A DNA stretch of 64,000 bases from Chloroflexota bacterium. Lineage in GTDB: Bacteria; Chloroflexota; Anaerolineae; Promineifilales; Promineifilaceae. The stretch is taken from contig JAJRYT010000016.1 of NCBI GenBank assembly GCA_024275635.1, positions 34,339-98,338 of the forward strand. The letters are read 5' to 3'. The notes under the pieces were generated by a model. The model had not been told where the DNA came from. It searched no databases and was given only the letters and a program-made list of their open reading frames with translations. The translations under genes and the position numbers were made by a program. Positions 54,591-63,938 of this stretch are shown here, in pieces. Position 1 is the stretch's first letter. Every line of letters begins with the position of its first letter.

Positions 54591-55745
54591 TTATGCCGGG
54601 TGGTAAGGGTCGAACAGTTTTTGCCATTCGTCGAGGGCGTAACGATCGGTCATGCCGGCGATGTAGTCGGTAACGACGCGGTGCAAGGGGGTATGATTAA
54701 GCCATTCTTGGGCGGCAACGGGCAGCATTTGCGGCTCTTTGAGGTAGGCGTGGAACATTTCGGAGATGAATCGTTCGGCTTTCGCCTGCATACGCATGAG
54801 GCGGTAGTGGCGGTACATGCGCTGGTAGAGGAATTGTTTGAGCTGGCGCACTTTGACGGCAAATTCGGCGGAGTAGCCGACGAGGTTGTCGCGATGGGTT
54901 TGGACTTTTTCAGGGGAATCGATCTGGTAGGCGGTCAGGTTGTCGGCGGTGTTATTCAGGATGTCGCTTATGGTACGGCCGATTAGCTCGCGTATGATTT
55001 CATGACGGATGAGGTGGGTGAAGGAACGGCCGTTCTTCCATCCTACCGTATCCCGCAACTCCTGCCAGATCGTTAATTCATCCAAATCGTCCGGCGTAAA
55101 CAACCCGGCCCGCAGCCCATCATCCAGATCATGGGCATTGTACGCCGACTCATCGGCCAGGTTAGCGATCTGCGCTTCCAATGAGGCCCGTTTTTCCGGC
55201 TCGTAGCCTGCCGCCTCGCTCTGATCGTAATCTGTTTCGTGTTTCAGCATCCCTTCCCGCGTTTCATAGGTCAGGTTCAACCCTTTGAAGCCAGGATAAC
55301 GCTCTTCCAGTTCCGTGACCACGCGGAAACTTTGTGTGTTATGATTGAACCCGCCGTCTTCTTTCATCAAGCGGTTGAGCACATATTCTCCGGCATGGCC
55401 GAACGGCGAATGGCCCAAATCATGCGCCAGGCAAATGGCCTCAGTTAAATCCTGGTTGACGCCCAGCCCCCGCGCCAGGGAACGCCCTAATTGAGCTACT
55501 TCCAGGGTATGGGTAAGGCGGGTGCGGTAATGATCGCCCTCGTAGAAGACAAAGACCTGGGTCTTATATTCCAGTCGGCGGAAAGCGGTCGTATGTAGGA
55601 TTCGATCCCGATCCCGTTCAAAAGCGGTGCGGGTGGCGGATTCTTTTTCTGGATGAACCCGACCACGTGAAGCGGCGCTTTTTAACGCATAGGGCGCGAG
55701 GACGGCCGTTTCAATTTCTTCCAACTTATCACGTTTATACAACAT
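54591..55745 (-). CDS. dgt: dGTPase-like HD-domain phosphohydrolase
   Basis: 384 residues. HD-domain ligands in order: HTTAFRRLEYKTQVF, HYRTRLTHTLEVAQLGRS (His), AICLAHDLGHSPFGHAGE (His-Asp pair) and ANLADESAYNAHDLDD (Asp). The family hydrolyses dGTP to deoxyguanosine and triphosphate and influences dNTP pools; related enzymes restrict phage. It is transcribed alone, with a nested-hairpin repeat just upstream. Confidence 0.9.
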   Translation of the reverse strand: MLYKRDKLEEIETAVLAPYALKSAASRGRVHPEKESATRTAFERDRDRILHTTAFRRLEYKTQVFVFYEGDHYRTRLTHTLEVAQLGRSLARGLGVNQDLTEAICLAHDLGHSPFGHAGEYVLNRLMKEDGGFNHNTQSFRVVTELEERYPGFKGLNLTYETREGMLKHETDYDQSEAAGYEPEKRASLEAQIANLADESAYNAHDLDDGLRAGLFTPDDLDELTIWQELRDTVGWKNGRSFTHLIRHEIIRELIGRTISDILNNTADNLTAYQIDSPEKVQTHRDNLVGYSAEFAVKVRQLKQFLYQRMYRHYRLMRMQAKAERFISEMFHAYLKEPQMLPVAAQEWLNHTPLHRVVTDYIAGMTDRYALDEWQKLFDPYHPA

Positions 55746-55765
55746 CGTTCACGTCCTCGTAAATA

Positions 55766-55819
55766 AACCTCCGGGAGGTTTCTTCAACGGCCTTAGCAAC
55801 GCCCAAAACCTCCCGGAGG
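55766..55819. repeat. Nested-hairpin element, copy E
   Basis: AACCTCCGGGAGGTTT and AAACCTCCCGGAGG enclose about 25 bases. It lies 21 bases upstream of the dgt start, so it would be in or near the dgt leader. The inner pair seen in other copies is not evident here. Confidence 0.75.
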
Positions 55820-56004
55820 CTGGTTCAAAACTCCCAGAAGAACAGAGCGATTAATGGCGAAACGCACAAACCCATCCCCGCTCACCCACTCATCATTGGC
55901 AACCTTGCCCACTTGCCTACTTGCAATCTGATTATGACAAGTGTAACATAATCATAAATCTTCGGCTATCGTCACCGCCCATTAATTCCCAGAGGGGTGT
56001 GTCC

Positions 56005-56646
56005 ATGCAAAAATCTCAGTCCGTCATTATTTTTACCATTATCATCATGGCTATCATCCTCGGCGTCGGCAGCTTTCTAGCATTGTCTTATGTGCGCCGC
56101 CGCCCGGAATTACCGGCGGGCAGCTTTCAGACAACCGTCGAAGGGGTGGATGTGGTGGTGGGCCTGGACCCGGCCAAACAAGTCCTGTTGCTCAATCCGC
56201 CGCCGGTGCAGAGCGACTTGCCCCCTGGCGACCAGACAACCGAACCGGCAGCCGACCAATCGACTCAGGGGCAGCAGCAGCCGACTGCTACGCCACTCCC
56301 ACCCGAACCCACGCCGACACCTATACCAGACGCTGTCGTATTTATTGATTATTTAGTGCAGGCCAACGACAGCATGTATAGTGTCGCCCAACGAATGGAT
56401 ACATCTATCACACTCATGGCCCAGGAAGGCATTGCTCAAGATAATCTTATCCCTGGGCAAACGATAAAACTGCCCATCGGCAATCCTGCGTATTGTCCGG
56501 GACAACGGCCTTACGCCGTGGGTGAAGGAGACACTGCTTTTAGCGTCAGCCGCCGCTTTAACATGACGGTGGAAGCGTTGAGAACTATTAACAACCTGGA
56601 TGAAAATTATACGATTTTGGCCGGCGGCATTTTGTGTGTGCCGTAG
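56005..56646 (+). CDS. Membrane-anchored LysM-domain protein
   Basis: 213 residues from the ATG at 56005 with AGAGGGG upstream; the track start is 28 codons early. A membrane anchor (about 8-30) is followed by a Pro/Gln-rich linker and two LysM-like modules at about 113-160 (YLVQANDSMYSVAQRM) and 165-212 (YAVGEGDTAFSVSRRF). LysM binds N-acetylglucosamine-containing wall polymers. No enzyme domain is present. It stands just before a lipoprotein gene of the same orientation. Confidence 0.83.
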   Translation: MQKSQSVIIFTIIIMAIILGVGSFLALSYVRRRPELPAGSFQTTVEGVDVVVGLDPAKQVLLLNPPPVQSDLPPGDQTTEPAADQSTQGQQQPTATPLPPEPTPTPIPDAVVFIDYLVQANDSMYSVAQRMDTSITLMAQEGIAQDNLIPGQTIKLPIGNPAYCPGQRPYAVGEGDTAFSVSRRFNMTVEALRTINNLDENYTILAGGILCVP

Positions 56647-56690
56647 GCAAGCCGTCAAATTCATCCGGCCGGAGCATGAGGCCGTAAAAA

Positions 56691-57836
56691 GTGAAGATGG
56701 GACGATTTCGTTGTGGGTTTTTGGGAGTTATCTCCCTAGTCGTTCTGGTGACAGCTTGCCGGACAATACCGGGGGTTGAACCGGCGACGGCCGTCCCCCT
56801 GGAACCGGGTCTGCCTCCCCCCACCGCGACCTCGACAGCAGCGGCAACCCGTCTGGCGCAGCAGGCCAGCAGCGCGGCGGTAAAAGCGACGCCAATCCCG
56901 CCCGGTTTGAGCCGCACTGACCCACTGCCGTTCTTGGAAACGGCCGTCTCGCCCCATTGGGAGGTCAACATCCGGGAAATCTTACGCGGCGACGAAGCCT
57001 GGCAAATCATCCAATCCGTTAACCCGTTCAACAAACCGGCCGGGGATGGCTGGGAATATCTCCTGCTCAACCTTCAAATCCGCAACACATACACAGATGA
57101 TGGAACCCACCGCCTCAGCCTGACGGTAACCGGGGACCGGCGGGTAACGCATTATAGTTTTAATGCCAGTGTTGTCGTGCCGGAACCACGGCTGGAGATG
57201 ATACTGCCTGGCGGGGCAGCGCATGAGGGCTGGCTGCCCTTCCGCATCCATTACGGCGAAGAGAACCTCATGCTGGTCATGGAAGATGGCAGCGCGTATG
57301 ATGAACCGGCCCGTTACCTGGCCTTATCGAAGGGGGCGGCGGTGGAAACGGAAACGGCCGTCCTGTCCGCCATTACCCCCACCAGTTTAGGAACCGATCT
57401 CTCCCAGCCCGCCCCGCCCGGACAGACAACAACCAGCGATAACTGGCAGGTGACTTTGTTGGCTGTGACTCGCGGCGAAGCGGCCTGGCAGGCTATTTAC
57501 GAAACCAACCAGTTCAACGATCCGCCGCTGGAAGGTATGGAATACCTGCTGCTCCGGGTACGGGTGCGCTACATCGGCGCGAAAGAGCAAGGGCAATCCT
57601 TAACGGATCGCGCATTCTTCCTCACTGACAGGGGCGGCAAGACGTATCCACGGCCGGTTGTTGTCCAGCCACCGCCCGACCTCCTGGCGCGCCTGTTTCC
57701 CGGCGGCGAAACAGAGGGTATTATTGTGCATCTGGCTGAAGCTCAACGAAAAAACCTAGTATTGGTCTTTGAGTCCCCGGTTTACGGGGCCGCAGCCGAT
57801 ACGCGCTACTTTTCATTGGGCGATTACGGCCGTTAA
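56691..57836 (+). CDS. Lipoprotein with two DUF4352-like domains
   Basis: 381 residues from GTG 56691 (or ATG 56697). Lipobox LVTAC, then a P/T linker with a repeat of ACGGCCGT. Two tandem immunoglobulin-like domains at about 84-200 and 235-375 share the pattern NIREILRGDEAWQ / TLLAVTRGEAAWQ then EYLLLxVxVRY, typical of DUF4352/telomere-associated-type beta-sandwiches found in surface lipoproteins. It follows the LysM gene by 44 bases; both are exported, so a wall-associated role is possible. Confidence 0.78.
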   Translation: MKMGRFRCGFLGVISLVVLVTACRTIPGVEPATAVPLEPGLPPPTATSTAAATRLAQQASSAAVKATPIPPGLSRTDPLPFLETAVSPHWEVNIREILRGDEAWQIIQSVNPFNKPAGDGWEYLLLNLQIRNTYTDDGTHRLSLTVTGDRRVTHYSFNASVVVPEPRLEMILPGGAAHEGWLPFRIHYGEENLMLVMEDGSAYDEPARYLALSKGAAVETETAVLSAITPTSLGTDLSQPAPPGQTTTSDNWQVTLLAVTRGEAAWQAIYETNQFNDPPLEGMEYLLLRVRVRYIGAKEQGQSLTDRAFFLTDRGGKTYPRPVVVQPPPDLLARLFPGGETEGIIVHLAEAQRKNLVLVFESPVYGAAADTRYFSLGDYGR

Positions 57837-57876
57837 AAAGCAAACAAATACCACTCGCCACTTTTTGGAGGTCATT

Positions 57877-58260
57877 TTGAATTGGATTGCGATCATGGTT
57901 GGCGGCGCGACCGGCGCGCTGCTCCGTTATTTAGTTTCCGGCTGGGCCTACGTCTGGCTGGGCGAAGGATTCCCCTGGGGCACACTCAGCGTTAACTTAA
58001 TTGGCTCATTTCTAATTGGCTTTCTCTGGCGGTTGTTTGACCAGATTACCATCGCACCCAATACGCGCACCCTGATTTTTGTGGGCGGATTAGGCGCATT
58101 TACCACTTTTTCGACGTATGGCTTAGAGAGTTTGAACTTACTGCGCAGCGGACAGTATAAATTAGGGCTGTTAAATATTTTGGGCAGCAATGTGCTAGGC
58201 GTTTTGTTTGTCTTTCTGGGGTTTGTCGCCGCCCGCGCCTTGCTGGCTCAGGGGCAATAG
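57877..58260 (+). CDS. crcB: Fluoride ion channel CrcB/Fluc
   Basis: 127 residues from TTG 57877 with GGAGG before it; the track start extends into the upstream gene. Four membrane segments and the Fluc signature GGLGAFTTFSTYGLE near residue 72 are present, with a conserved N-S/N-L-I-G segment (NLIGSFLIG). It exports fluoride as a dimer. It is followed by a DUF190 gene, a frequent pairing. No fluoride riboswitch is recognisable in the leader. Confidence 0.92.
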   Translation: MNWIAIMVGGATGALLRYLVSGWAYVWLGEGFPWGTLSVNLIGSFLIGFLWRLFDQITIAPNTRTLIFVGGLGAFTTFSTYGLESLNLLRSGQYKLGLLNILGSNVLGVLFVFLGFVAARALLAQGQ

Positions 58261-58271
58261 GAGGTGGAACG

Positions 58272-58619
58272 ATGAAGTTGTTTAAGGACGGGCTGCTGCT
58301 GCGGATTCTTATTGGCGAACGAGACACCTACCAAGGACGGCCGTTACACGAACAAATCGTCCAAAAAGCGAAAGAGCTAGACCTGGCCGGAGCCACCGTC
58401 ATTCGCGGCATGATGGGGTTTGGCGCTAACAGCCGCATCCACACGACCAAATTGCTGCGGCTTTCCCAGGACATGCCGCTGGTGATTGAGATTGTGGACA
58501 GCGAGGCGTACATCAACCGCCTGCTGCCCCATCTGGACGAGATGATGATTGAAGGGCTGGTGACGCTAGAAAAAGCAACCGTTATCCAATACGGCCGTCG
58601 CCGGCGTGAAAAAGAGTGA
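58272..58619 (+). CDS. DUF190 family protein
   Basis: 115 residues, typical length. The family pattern KLFKDGLLLRILIGERDTYQGRPL, LDLAGATVIRGMMGFG and PLVIEIVDSEAYI is clear; it is predicted to be a small PII-like regulator. It lies 11 bases downstream of crcB, a widespread arrangement suggesting it modulates fluoride export. Confidence 0.88.
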   Translation: MKLFKDGLLLRILIGERDTYQGRPLHEQIVQKAKELDLAGATVIRGMMGFGANSRIHTTKLLRLSQDMPLVIEIVDSEAYINRLLPHLDEMMIEGLVTLEKATVIQYGRRRREKE

Positions 58620-58657
58620 TGTCTACCGTATAATGCATAAAAATGTAACGCTGTTCC

Positions 58658-58692
58658 AAGATTGGTTCAACCTTAAAGATTGAACCAATCTT
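58658..58692. repeat. AGATTGGTTCAA-family hairpin, copy 2, before pgk
   Basis: AAGATTGGTTCAA and TTGAACCAATCTT form a perfect 13-bp stem around nine bases, with the same stem core as 17717-17749. It probably also ends the crcB-DUF190 transcript. Confidence 0.75.
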
Positions 58693-58707
58693 TGTCCGCT
58701 TACGTTC

Positions 58708-58713
58708 TATAAT
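58708..58713 (+). promoter_or_regulatory. Candidate -10 box for pgk
   Basis: A perfect TATAAT lies 30 bases before the pgk ATG. No good -35 at 16-18 bases was found, so this is tentative. Confidence 0.3.
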
Positions 58714-58743
58714 ACGACAACACAGACAACACAAGAGAAGACA

Positions 58744-59958
<1,215 letters not shown>

Positions 59959-59980
59959 ACATTCGCAATTAACTCAGCGG

Positions 59981-60021
59981 TTTGAGAGACCAGAGATTAG
60001 TAGTCTCTAAATCTCTGGTCT
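59981..60021. repeat. Palindromic heptamer-type hairpin between pgk and histidine kinase
   Basis: GAGACCAGAGATT and AATCTCTGGTCTC form a perfect 13-bp stem around a loop that includes a TAGTAGTCTCTA piece. It resembles the GGAGACT repeats within the GlcD-GlcF gene and probably also ends the pgk transcript. Confidence 0.7.
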
Positions 60022-60042
60022 CAGAATGACACAGTAACAAAT

Positions 60043-61251
60043 ATGCCCTATTCAAACAACAAACCACCACAACCAACCGACGAATTGGCTGCTTTGCGCC
60101 AACGGATAGCCCAATTAGAGGCCAAATTAGCCCTTGAGCAGCGAATATCATACGCTGAAGGAGCTGAAGGAGCATTTCAAGGCGCTATCACCATACGCAT
60201 GTTGTTAGAATCATTAGCTGAGGGCGTTATCGTGATTGACCGCTTCGGGACAATTGTTCTAGTAAACAAACGCACAGAAAAGATATTTGGGTACGCCACA
60301 GACGAAGTTATCGGAAGACCTCTTAACATCCTTTTGCCGAAACGATTTAAAAAAGGTCACTCTATACACCTGGAAACATACTTCCAATCGCCTTGGGTCC
60401 GCCACATGGGACAGGGTATTGATTTAATAGGGAGACGAAAAGACAATTCAGAATTCCCCATTGAGGTTAGCTTAAGCGCATTAGAAACAGAAACAGGGAT
60501 AATGGGACTGGCCTTCGTCACCGACATTACCTTACGCAAACAGGCCGAGAAAGAACTTAAGCTGCGAAATGAAGAGCTGGACGCCTTCGCCCACACAGTC
60601 GCCCACGATCTAAAAGCAAGTCTGGGCTTAATCGTCGGCTACAGCGATACACTGGTCAACATCCACGAAACATTATCACCTGAAGAACTACGTAAATACC
60701 TGAACGTGCTCGTCCAAAATGGGCGCAAGATGAGCAATATCATCAACGAATTATTACTCTTCGCCAGTACCAATAAAGAAGATATTCCCATAACACCTTT
60801 AGATATGCCCAGCATCGTATCGGAGGCTTGCCAGCGGTTACAACTTGACATTGAAAACAGCCACGCTGAGATCTTACAGCCCGATCATTACCCGCAAGTC
60901 ATCGGTTACGCGCCCTGGATCGAGGAAGTCTGGTTTAATTATTTAAGCAATGGCCTGAAATATGGCGGCGCTCCGCCGCGATTGCAACTGGGCAGCGCCC
61001 TACAAAATGATGGGTATGTTCGATTTTGGATTAAAGATAATGGCAACGGGTTATCAGAAGCCCAACAGAAAGTGATTTTCTCACCATTGGCTCAGTCAGG
61101 CCTGCCAGAAGCTAAAGGACATGGGCTGGGCTTATCCATCGTTCGCCGCATTATAGAAAAATTAAACGGCCAAGTCTATGTTGAAAGCGAAATAGGCCAC
61201 GGCAGCCTCTTTGTCTTTACTCTGCCAGCCGCTGGTAATTCGTCGGCCTAA
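60043..61251 (+). CDS. PAS-domain sensor histidine kinase
   Basis: 402 residues. A coiled-coil start (LAALRQRIAQLEAKLALEQR) leads to a PAS domain at about 45-165 (IVIDRFGTIVLVNKRTEKIFGYATDEVIGRPLNILLP, then the PAC piece GLAFVTDITLRKQAEKEL). HisKA with H-box AHTVAHDLKASLGLIVGYSD is at about 180-250; HATPase_c follows with N box FNYLSNGLKYGG, G1 IKDNGNGL and G2 GHGLGLSIVRRI. No membrane segment is present, so it senses a cytoplasmic signal. No response regulator gene is adjacent. A terminator follows. Confidence 0.9.
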   Translation: MPYSNNKPPQPTDELAALRQRIAQLEAKLALEQRISYAEGAEGAFQGAITIRMLLESLAEGVIVIDRFGTIVLVNKRTEKIFGYATDEVIGRPLNILLPKRFKKGHSIHLETYFQSPWVRHMGQGIDLIGRRKDNSEFPIEVSLSALETETGIMGLAFVTDITLRKQAEKELKLRNEELDAFAHTVAHDLKASLGLIVGYSDTLVNIHETLSPEELRKYLNVLVQNGRKMSNIINELLLFASTNKEDIPITPLDMPSIVSEACQRLQLDIENSHAEILQPDHYPQVIGYAPWIEEVWFNYLSNGLKYGGAPPRLQLGSALQNDGYVRFWIKDNGNGLSEAQQKVIFSPLAQSGLPEAKGHGLGLSIVRRIIEKLNGQVYVESEIGHGSLFVFTLPAAGNSSA

Positions 61252-61300
61252 TTTACTGGGCGCGGGTCGATGGTTAAGACTTCACAATAATGCAACAAGA

Positions 61301-61330
61301 AGGCTTGTCCATAATGGACAAGCCTTTTTC
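61301..61330 (+). terminator. Intrinsic terminator of the PAS kinase gene (also faces tRNA-Glu)
   Basis: AGGCTTGTCCA pairs perfectly with TGGACAAGCCT around TAA, followed on the plus strand by TTTTTC. Read from the other strand it would also end the tRNA transcript, although the T-run there is weaker. Confidence 0.85.
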
Positions 61331-61332
61331 TG

Positions 61333-61405
61333 TGCCCCCTAGGGGACTCGAACCCCTGTTTCGGCCTTGAGAGGGCCGCGTCCTGGGCCGCTAGACGAAG
61401 GGGGC
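61333..61405 (-). tRNA. tRNA-Glu (anticodon CTC)
   Basis: On the minus strand the 73-base sequence folds as a canonical tRNA: acceptor GCCCCCT/AGGGGGC, D arm with TAGCGG, anticodon arm CGGCC-CTCTCAA-GGCCG giving anticodon CUC, and T arm with GTTCGAGTC. CCA is not encoded. The identity elements match glutamate. It faces away from the PAS kinase gene. Confidence 0.93.
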
Positions 61406-61453
61406 GGGCAACTTTTTAACCAAACGAGATTCTAACAAACGGCCGTTTCCCTG

Positions 61454-62695
61454 TCAAACAGATTTACGACTGGCAGATAGGGTAAACGGCCGTTTCCCTC
61501 CCCACCACAGCGCCACAAACAACATTCCCCCCAGCAAGGCGGCACAAAACCAATAAATGCCGCGTATGCCCCACAATGGCAGCAGCCCATATGCCAGCGG
61601 CGGGCCAATCGCGCTGCCCAAATCGCCAACGGTAAACAAAATGCCCAGGGAACGGCCGCGCTGCCTGTTGCCCGACAAATCCCCCACCAGTGCGGTGGAC
61701 AATCCTTGATTACTGCTGGACACACTCGTCAGCGGCAAACCCAACAATATCGCCAGGGGGATGCCCAACGCCAACAAGCCAAACCCGGCCACGCCTGCTG
61801 CCAAGCCGCCGGATACAACCTGCCAGCGATTACCGGCCCGGTCTGACAACCGGCCGATAACCGGCATGGCCGCCATTCCCAGCAGCGTTGTCGTCCCCAG
61901 CCCAAGCCCGGTCAGCGTGGCCACGCCTACCGACCAGCGTCCCACCGTCACCGACTCGCCCAACAAATCCAGCAGAAAGAGGCTGAACGTGGAGATCAAA
62001 ATGCCGGCGATGACGATGCGATGAATACCCATCAACAAGGTTGCCGAGGTTAGTTCGGCTGTGCGGCGAGGTGGGGAGAGGGGAGGGGATACCACAGGTT
62101 CCCCTTTTTGTTCCCTCCGCAAATGCCCCGTCTCCGGCAACAACAACCACGCCGCCGCCGTCCCCGTCAGATTCAAACCGGCGGCAATCCACATCGCCCC
62201 CTGGTAACCAATCCAGTCCGTCAGCAACCCGCCCAAAATTGCCCCGGCGGCCGTACCCATAAAAAACGAAACCTGATAATAGCTTACCCATCGCCCCCGG
62301 TTGTCATTCCCTGTAATGTCGAGAATAATCGCATTACCGGCCACCCAAATGCCTGACCAGGCAATTCCCCACAGCAGCCGCCCCAGCAAGAACAGCGCAA
62401 ATCCCGGTACGAGGGCGTAAAACATGGTCGAAATCGCCCCCAGGAACAGCGCAGGTACGAAAACCCGCCGGCGCGGCCAGCGGTCGCTGATCCAACCCGC
62501 TGCACCATTAGTTGCCAGGCGCACCCAGCGGTTAGCCGAGAGCAAAATGCCCACGCCAGCTAAGGCCACGCCGGCATCGGCTGTGTGTGTGGGAAGAATG
62601 GTGTATAGCGCCGAATCTCCCATCAACGACAAACCTGTGCCAATTCCTACCGGAATCAGCACCCGCCAAAGTGACATTTGAGTATGAAAGCGCAT
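61454..62695 (-). CDS. MFS transporter
   Basis: 413 residues from the ATG at 62695 with AAGGA before it; the track start is 9 codons early. About twelve hydrophobic segments and the MFS signature between helices 2 and 3 (NGAAGWISDRWPRRRVFV, matching G-x-x-x-D-R-x-G/R-R-R) identify a drug/sugar-type facilitator. The corresponding loop in the second half (GRLSDRAGNRW) is also present. Substrate cannot be read; export of small molecules is common. It stands alone, divergent from the methyltransferase chimera. Confidence 0.85.
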   Translation of the reverse strand: MRFHTQMSLWRVLIPVGIGTGLSLMGDSALYTILPTHTADAGVALAGVGILLSANRWVRLATNGAAGWISDRWPRRRVFVPALFLGAISTMFYALVPGFALFLLGRLLWGIAWSGIWVAGNAIILDITGNDNRGRWVSYYQVSFFMGTAAGAILGGLLTDWIGYQGAMWIAAGLNLTGTAAAWLLLPETGHLRREQKGEPVVSPPLSPPRRTAELTSATLLMGIHRIVIAGILISTFSLFLLDLLGESVTVGRWSVGVATLTGLGLGTTTLLGMAAMPVIGRLSDRAGNRWQVVSGGLAAGVAGFGLLALGIPLAILLGLPLTSVSSSNQGLSTALVGDLSGNRQRGRSLGILFTVGDLGSAIGPPLAYGLLPLWGIRGIYWFCAALLGGMLFVALWWGGKRPFTLSASRKSV

Positions 62696-62818
62696 TGAAT
62701 CCTTATATCTGCCAAAGCACAACCTTACATGGGGAAACGGCCGTTGTCAAAATGTAAGATTTCTACTCTCCCCGCCGTCTCAAAGAGGAACACAATTCAC
62801 GGGAGATTCAAACAAAAC

Positions 62819-63808
62819 ATGACAAACGAAAATATCACCCTTTACGGCGCTCATTGGTGTCCCGACTGCCGCCGCAGTAAACAATTCCTGGGCGAACACC
62901 AAATCCCATACAACTGGGTAAACATCGAACAAGACCCCGAAGCTGAACAATTCGTCATTCAAACCAACAACGGCAACGGAATCTGTCAGGACATTTTTGA
63001 AGTTCTAGATTACCTTCCATCACAATCAATAGATTTACTGTTTGCCGACCCACCGTATAATTTAAGCAAGTCCTTTAACGGCCGTACATTTTCCGAATTG
63101 CCTCTCAGTCAATATGAAAAGTGGCTGAATAGTTGGATTTCTAAACTGCCACGCATTCTGAAGCCGACCGCATCTGTATACATATGTGGCGATTGGCGAT
63201 CTTCCTCGGCCATACATAGAATCATAGAGAAATATTTTGTCGTTAGACATCGTATTACATGGGAACGTGAGAAAGGGCGTGGGGCAAAGACAAACTGGAA
63301 AAATAGTTCCGAAGATATCTGGTTTTGTACCGTATCACAAAATTACACGTTCAATGTAGATGCTGTCAAATTAAAGCGAAAAGTAATAGCGCCATATACG
63401 ACCGCAAAGGGAACTCCCAAGGATTGGAGTGAAACAGAGGCTGGTCGTTTTCGTTTAACTTACCCCTCCAATCTTTGGACTGATCTAACCGTGCCGTTTT
63501 GGTCAATGCCTGAAAATACAGATCATCCCACTCAAAAACCTGAAAAACTGTTGGCGAAAATTATTTTAGCCAGCTCTTGTGAAGGCGATGTTGTTTTTGA
63601 TCCATTTTTGGGTTCTGGCACGACATCAGTCGTCGCTAAGAAACTTAATCGTCATTACATTGGCGTTGAAATAGACGAACATTATTGTTGCCTTGCTGAA
63701 AAACGGTTAATGCAAACAGAGATGGATTCAGATATTCAAGGGTATTACGAAGGCGTATTTTGGGAAAGGAATACATTGGCCGACCAAAAAAAACCAGCAA
63801 GACACTGA
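62819..63808 (+). CDS. Glutaredoxin-like / DNA methyltransferase chimera
   Basis: 329 residues from the ATG at 62819; the track start is 30 codons early. Residues 1-50 are a glutaredoxin/mycoredoxin N-terminus (ITLYGAHWCPDCRRS, active site C-P-D-C), broken off before the cis-Pro half. From about residue 55 it is a beta-class DNA methyltransferase: catalytic FADPPYNL (about 78-85), a target region, and the late SAM motif FDPFLGSGTTSVVAKKL near residue 265. The junction at about NNGNGICQDIF looks abrupt, as if one gene's 5' part replaced the other's. The 3' part is AT-richer than its neighbours (22 of 60 bases are G/C at 63541-63600), so it may be acquired. It would methylate adenine N6 or cytosine N4; the redox part is probably not functional. 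Confidence 0.82.
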   Translation: MTNENITLYGAHWCPDCRRSKQFLGEHQIPYNWVNIEQDPEAEQFVIQTNNGNGICQDIFEVLDYLPSQSIDLLFADPPYNLSKSFNGRTFSELPLSQYEKWLNSWISKLPRILKPTASVYICGDWRSSSAIHRIIEKYFVVRHRITWEREKGRGAKTNWKNSSEDIWFCTVSQNYTFNVDAVKLKRKVIAPYTTAKGTPKDWSETEAGRFRLTYPSNLWTDLTVPFWSMPENTDHPTQKPEKLLAKIILASSCEGDVVFDPFLGSGTTSVVAKKLNRHYIGVEIDEHYCCLAEKRLMQTEMDSDIQGYYEGVFWERNTLADQKKPARH

Positions 63809-63938
63809 ACAACCGCTCCATAAATCAACTCTCGCTAATTTAACATGGGTGACAAAACAACAGTAATTCCCGCAGTCAAAATCTGGTATAACAATAGCCT
63901 CATTTTCGTAAAGATTCAAGGAGAAAAGAGGCGACATA
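63809..63938. other. AT-rich spacer, probable 5' end of an insertion sequence
   Basis: No firm gene. An alternative 44-residue frame from an ATG at 63846 is possible. The stretch GGAGAAAAGAGG serves as ribosome site for the next ORF. The terminal inverted repeat of the presumed element cannot be confirmed because the window ends. Confidence 0.35.

Noticed and set aside
57837-57876. Fluoride riboswitch before crcB
   Set aside because: Too short a leader after the upstream stop codon, and the conserved motif of that riboswitch class is not seen.
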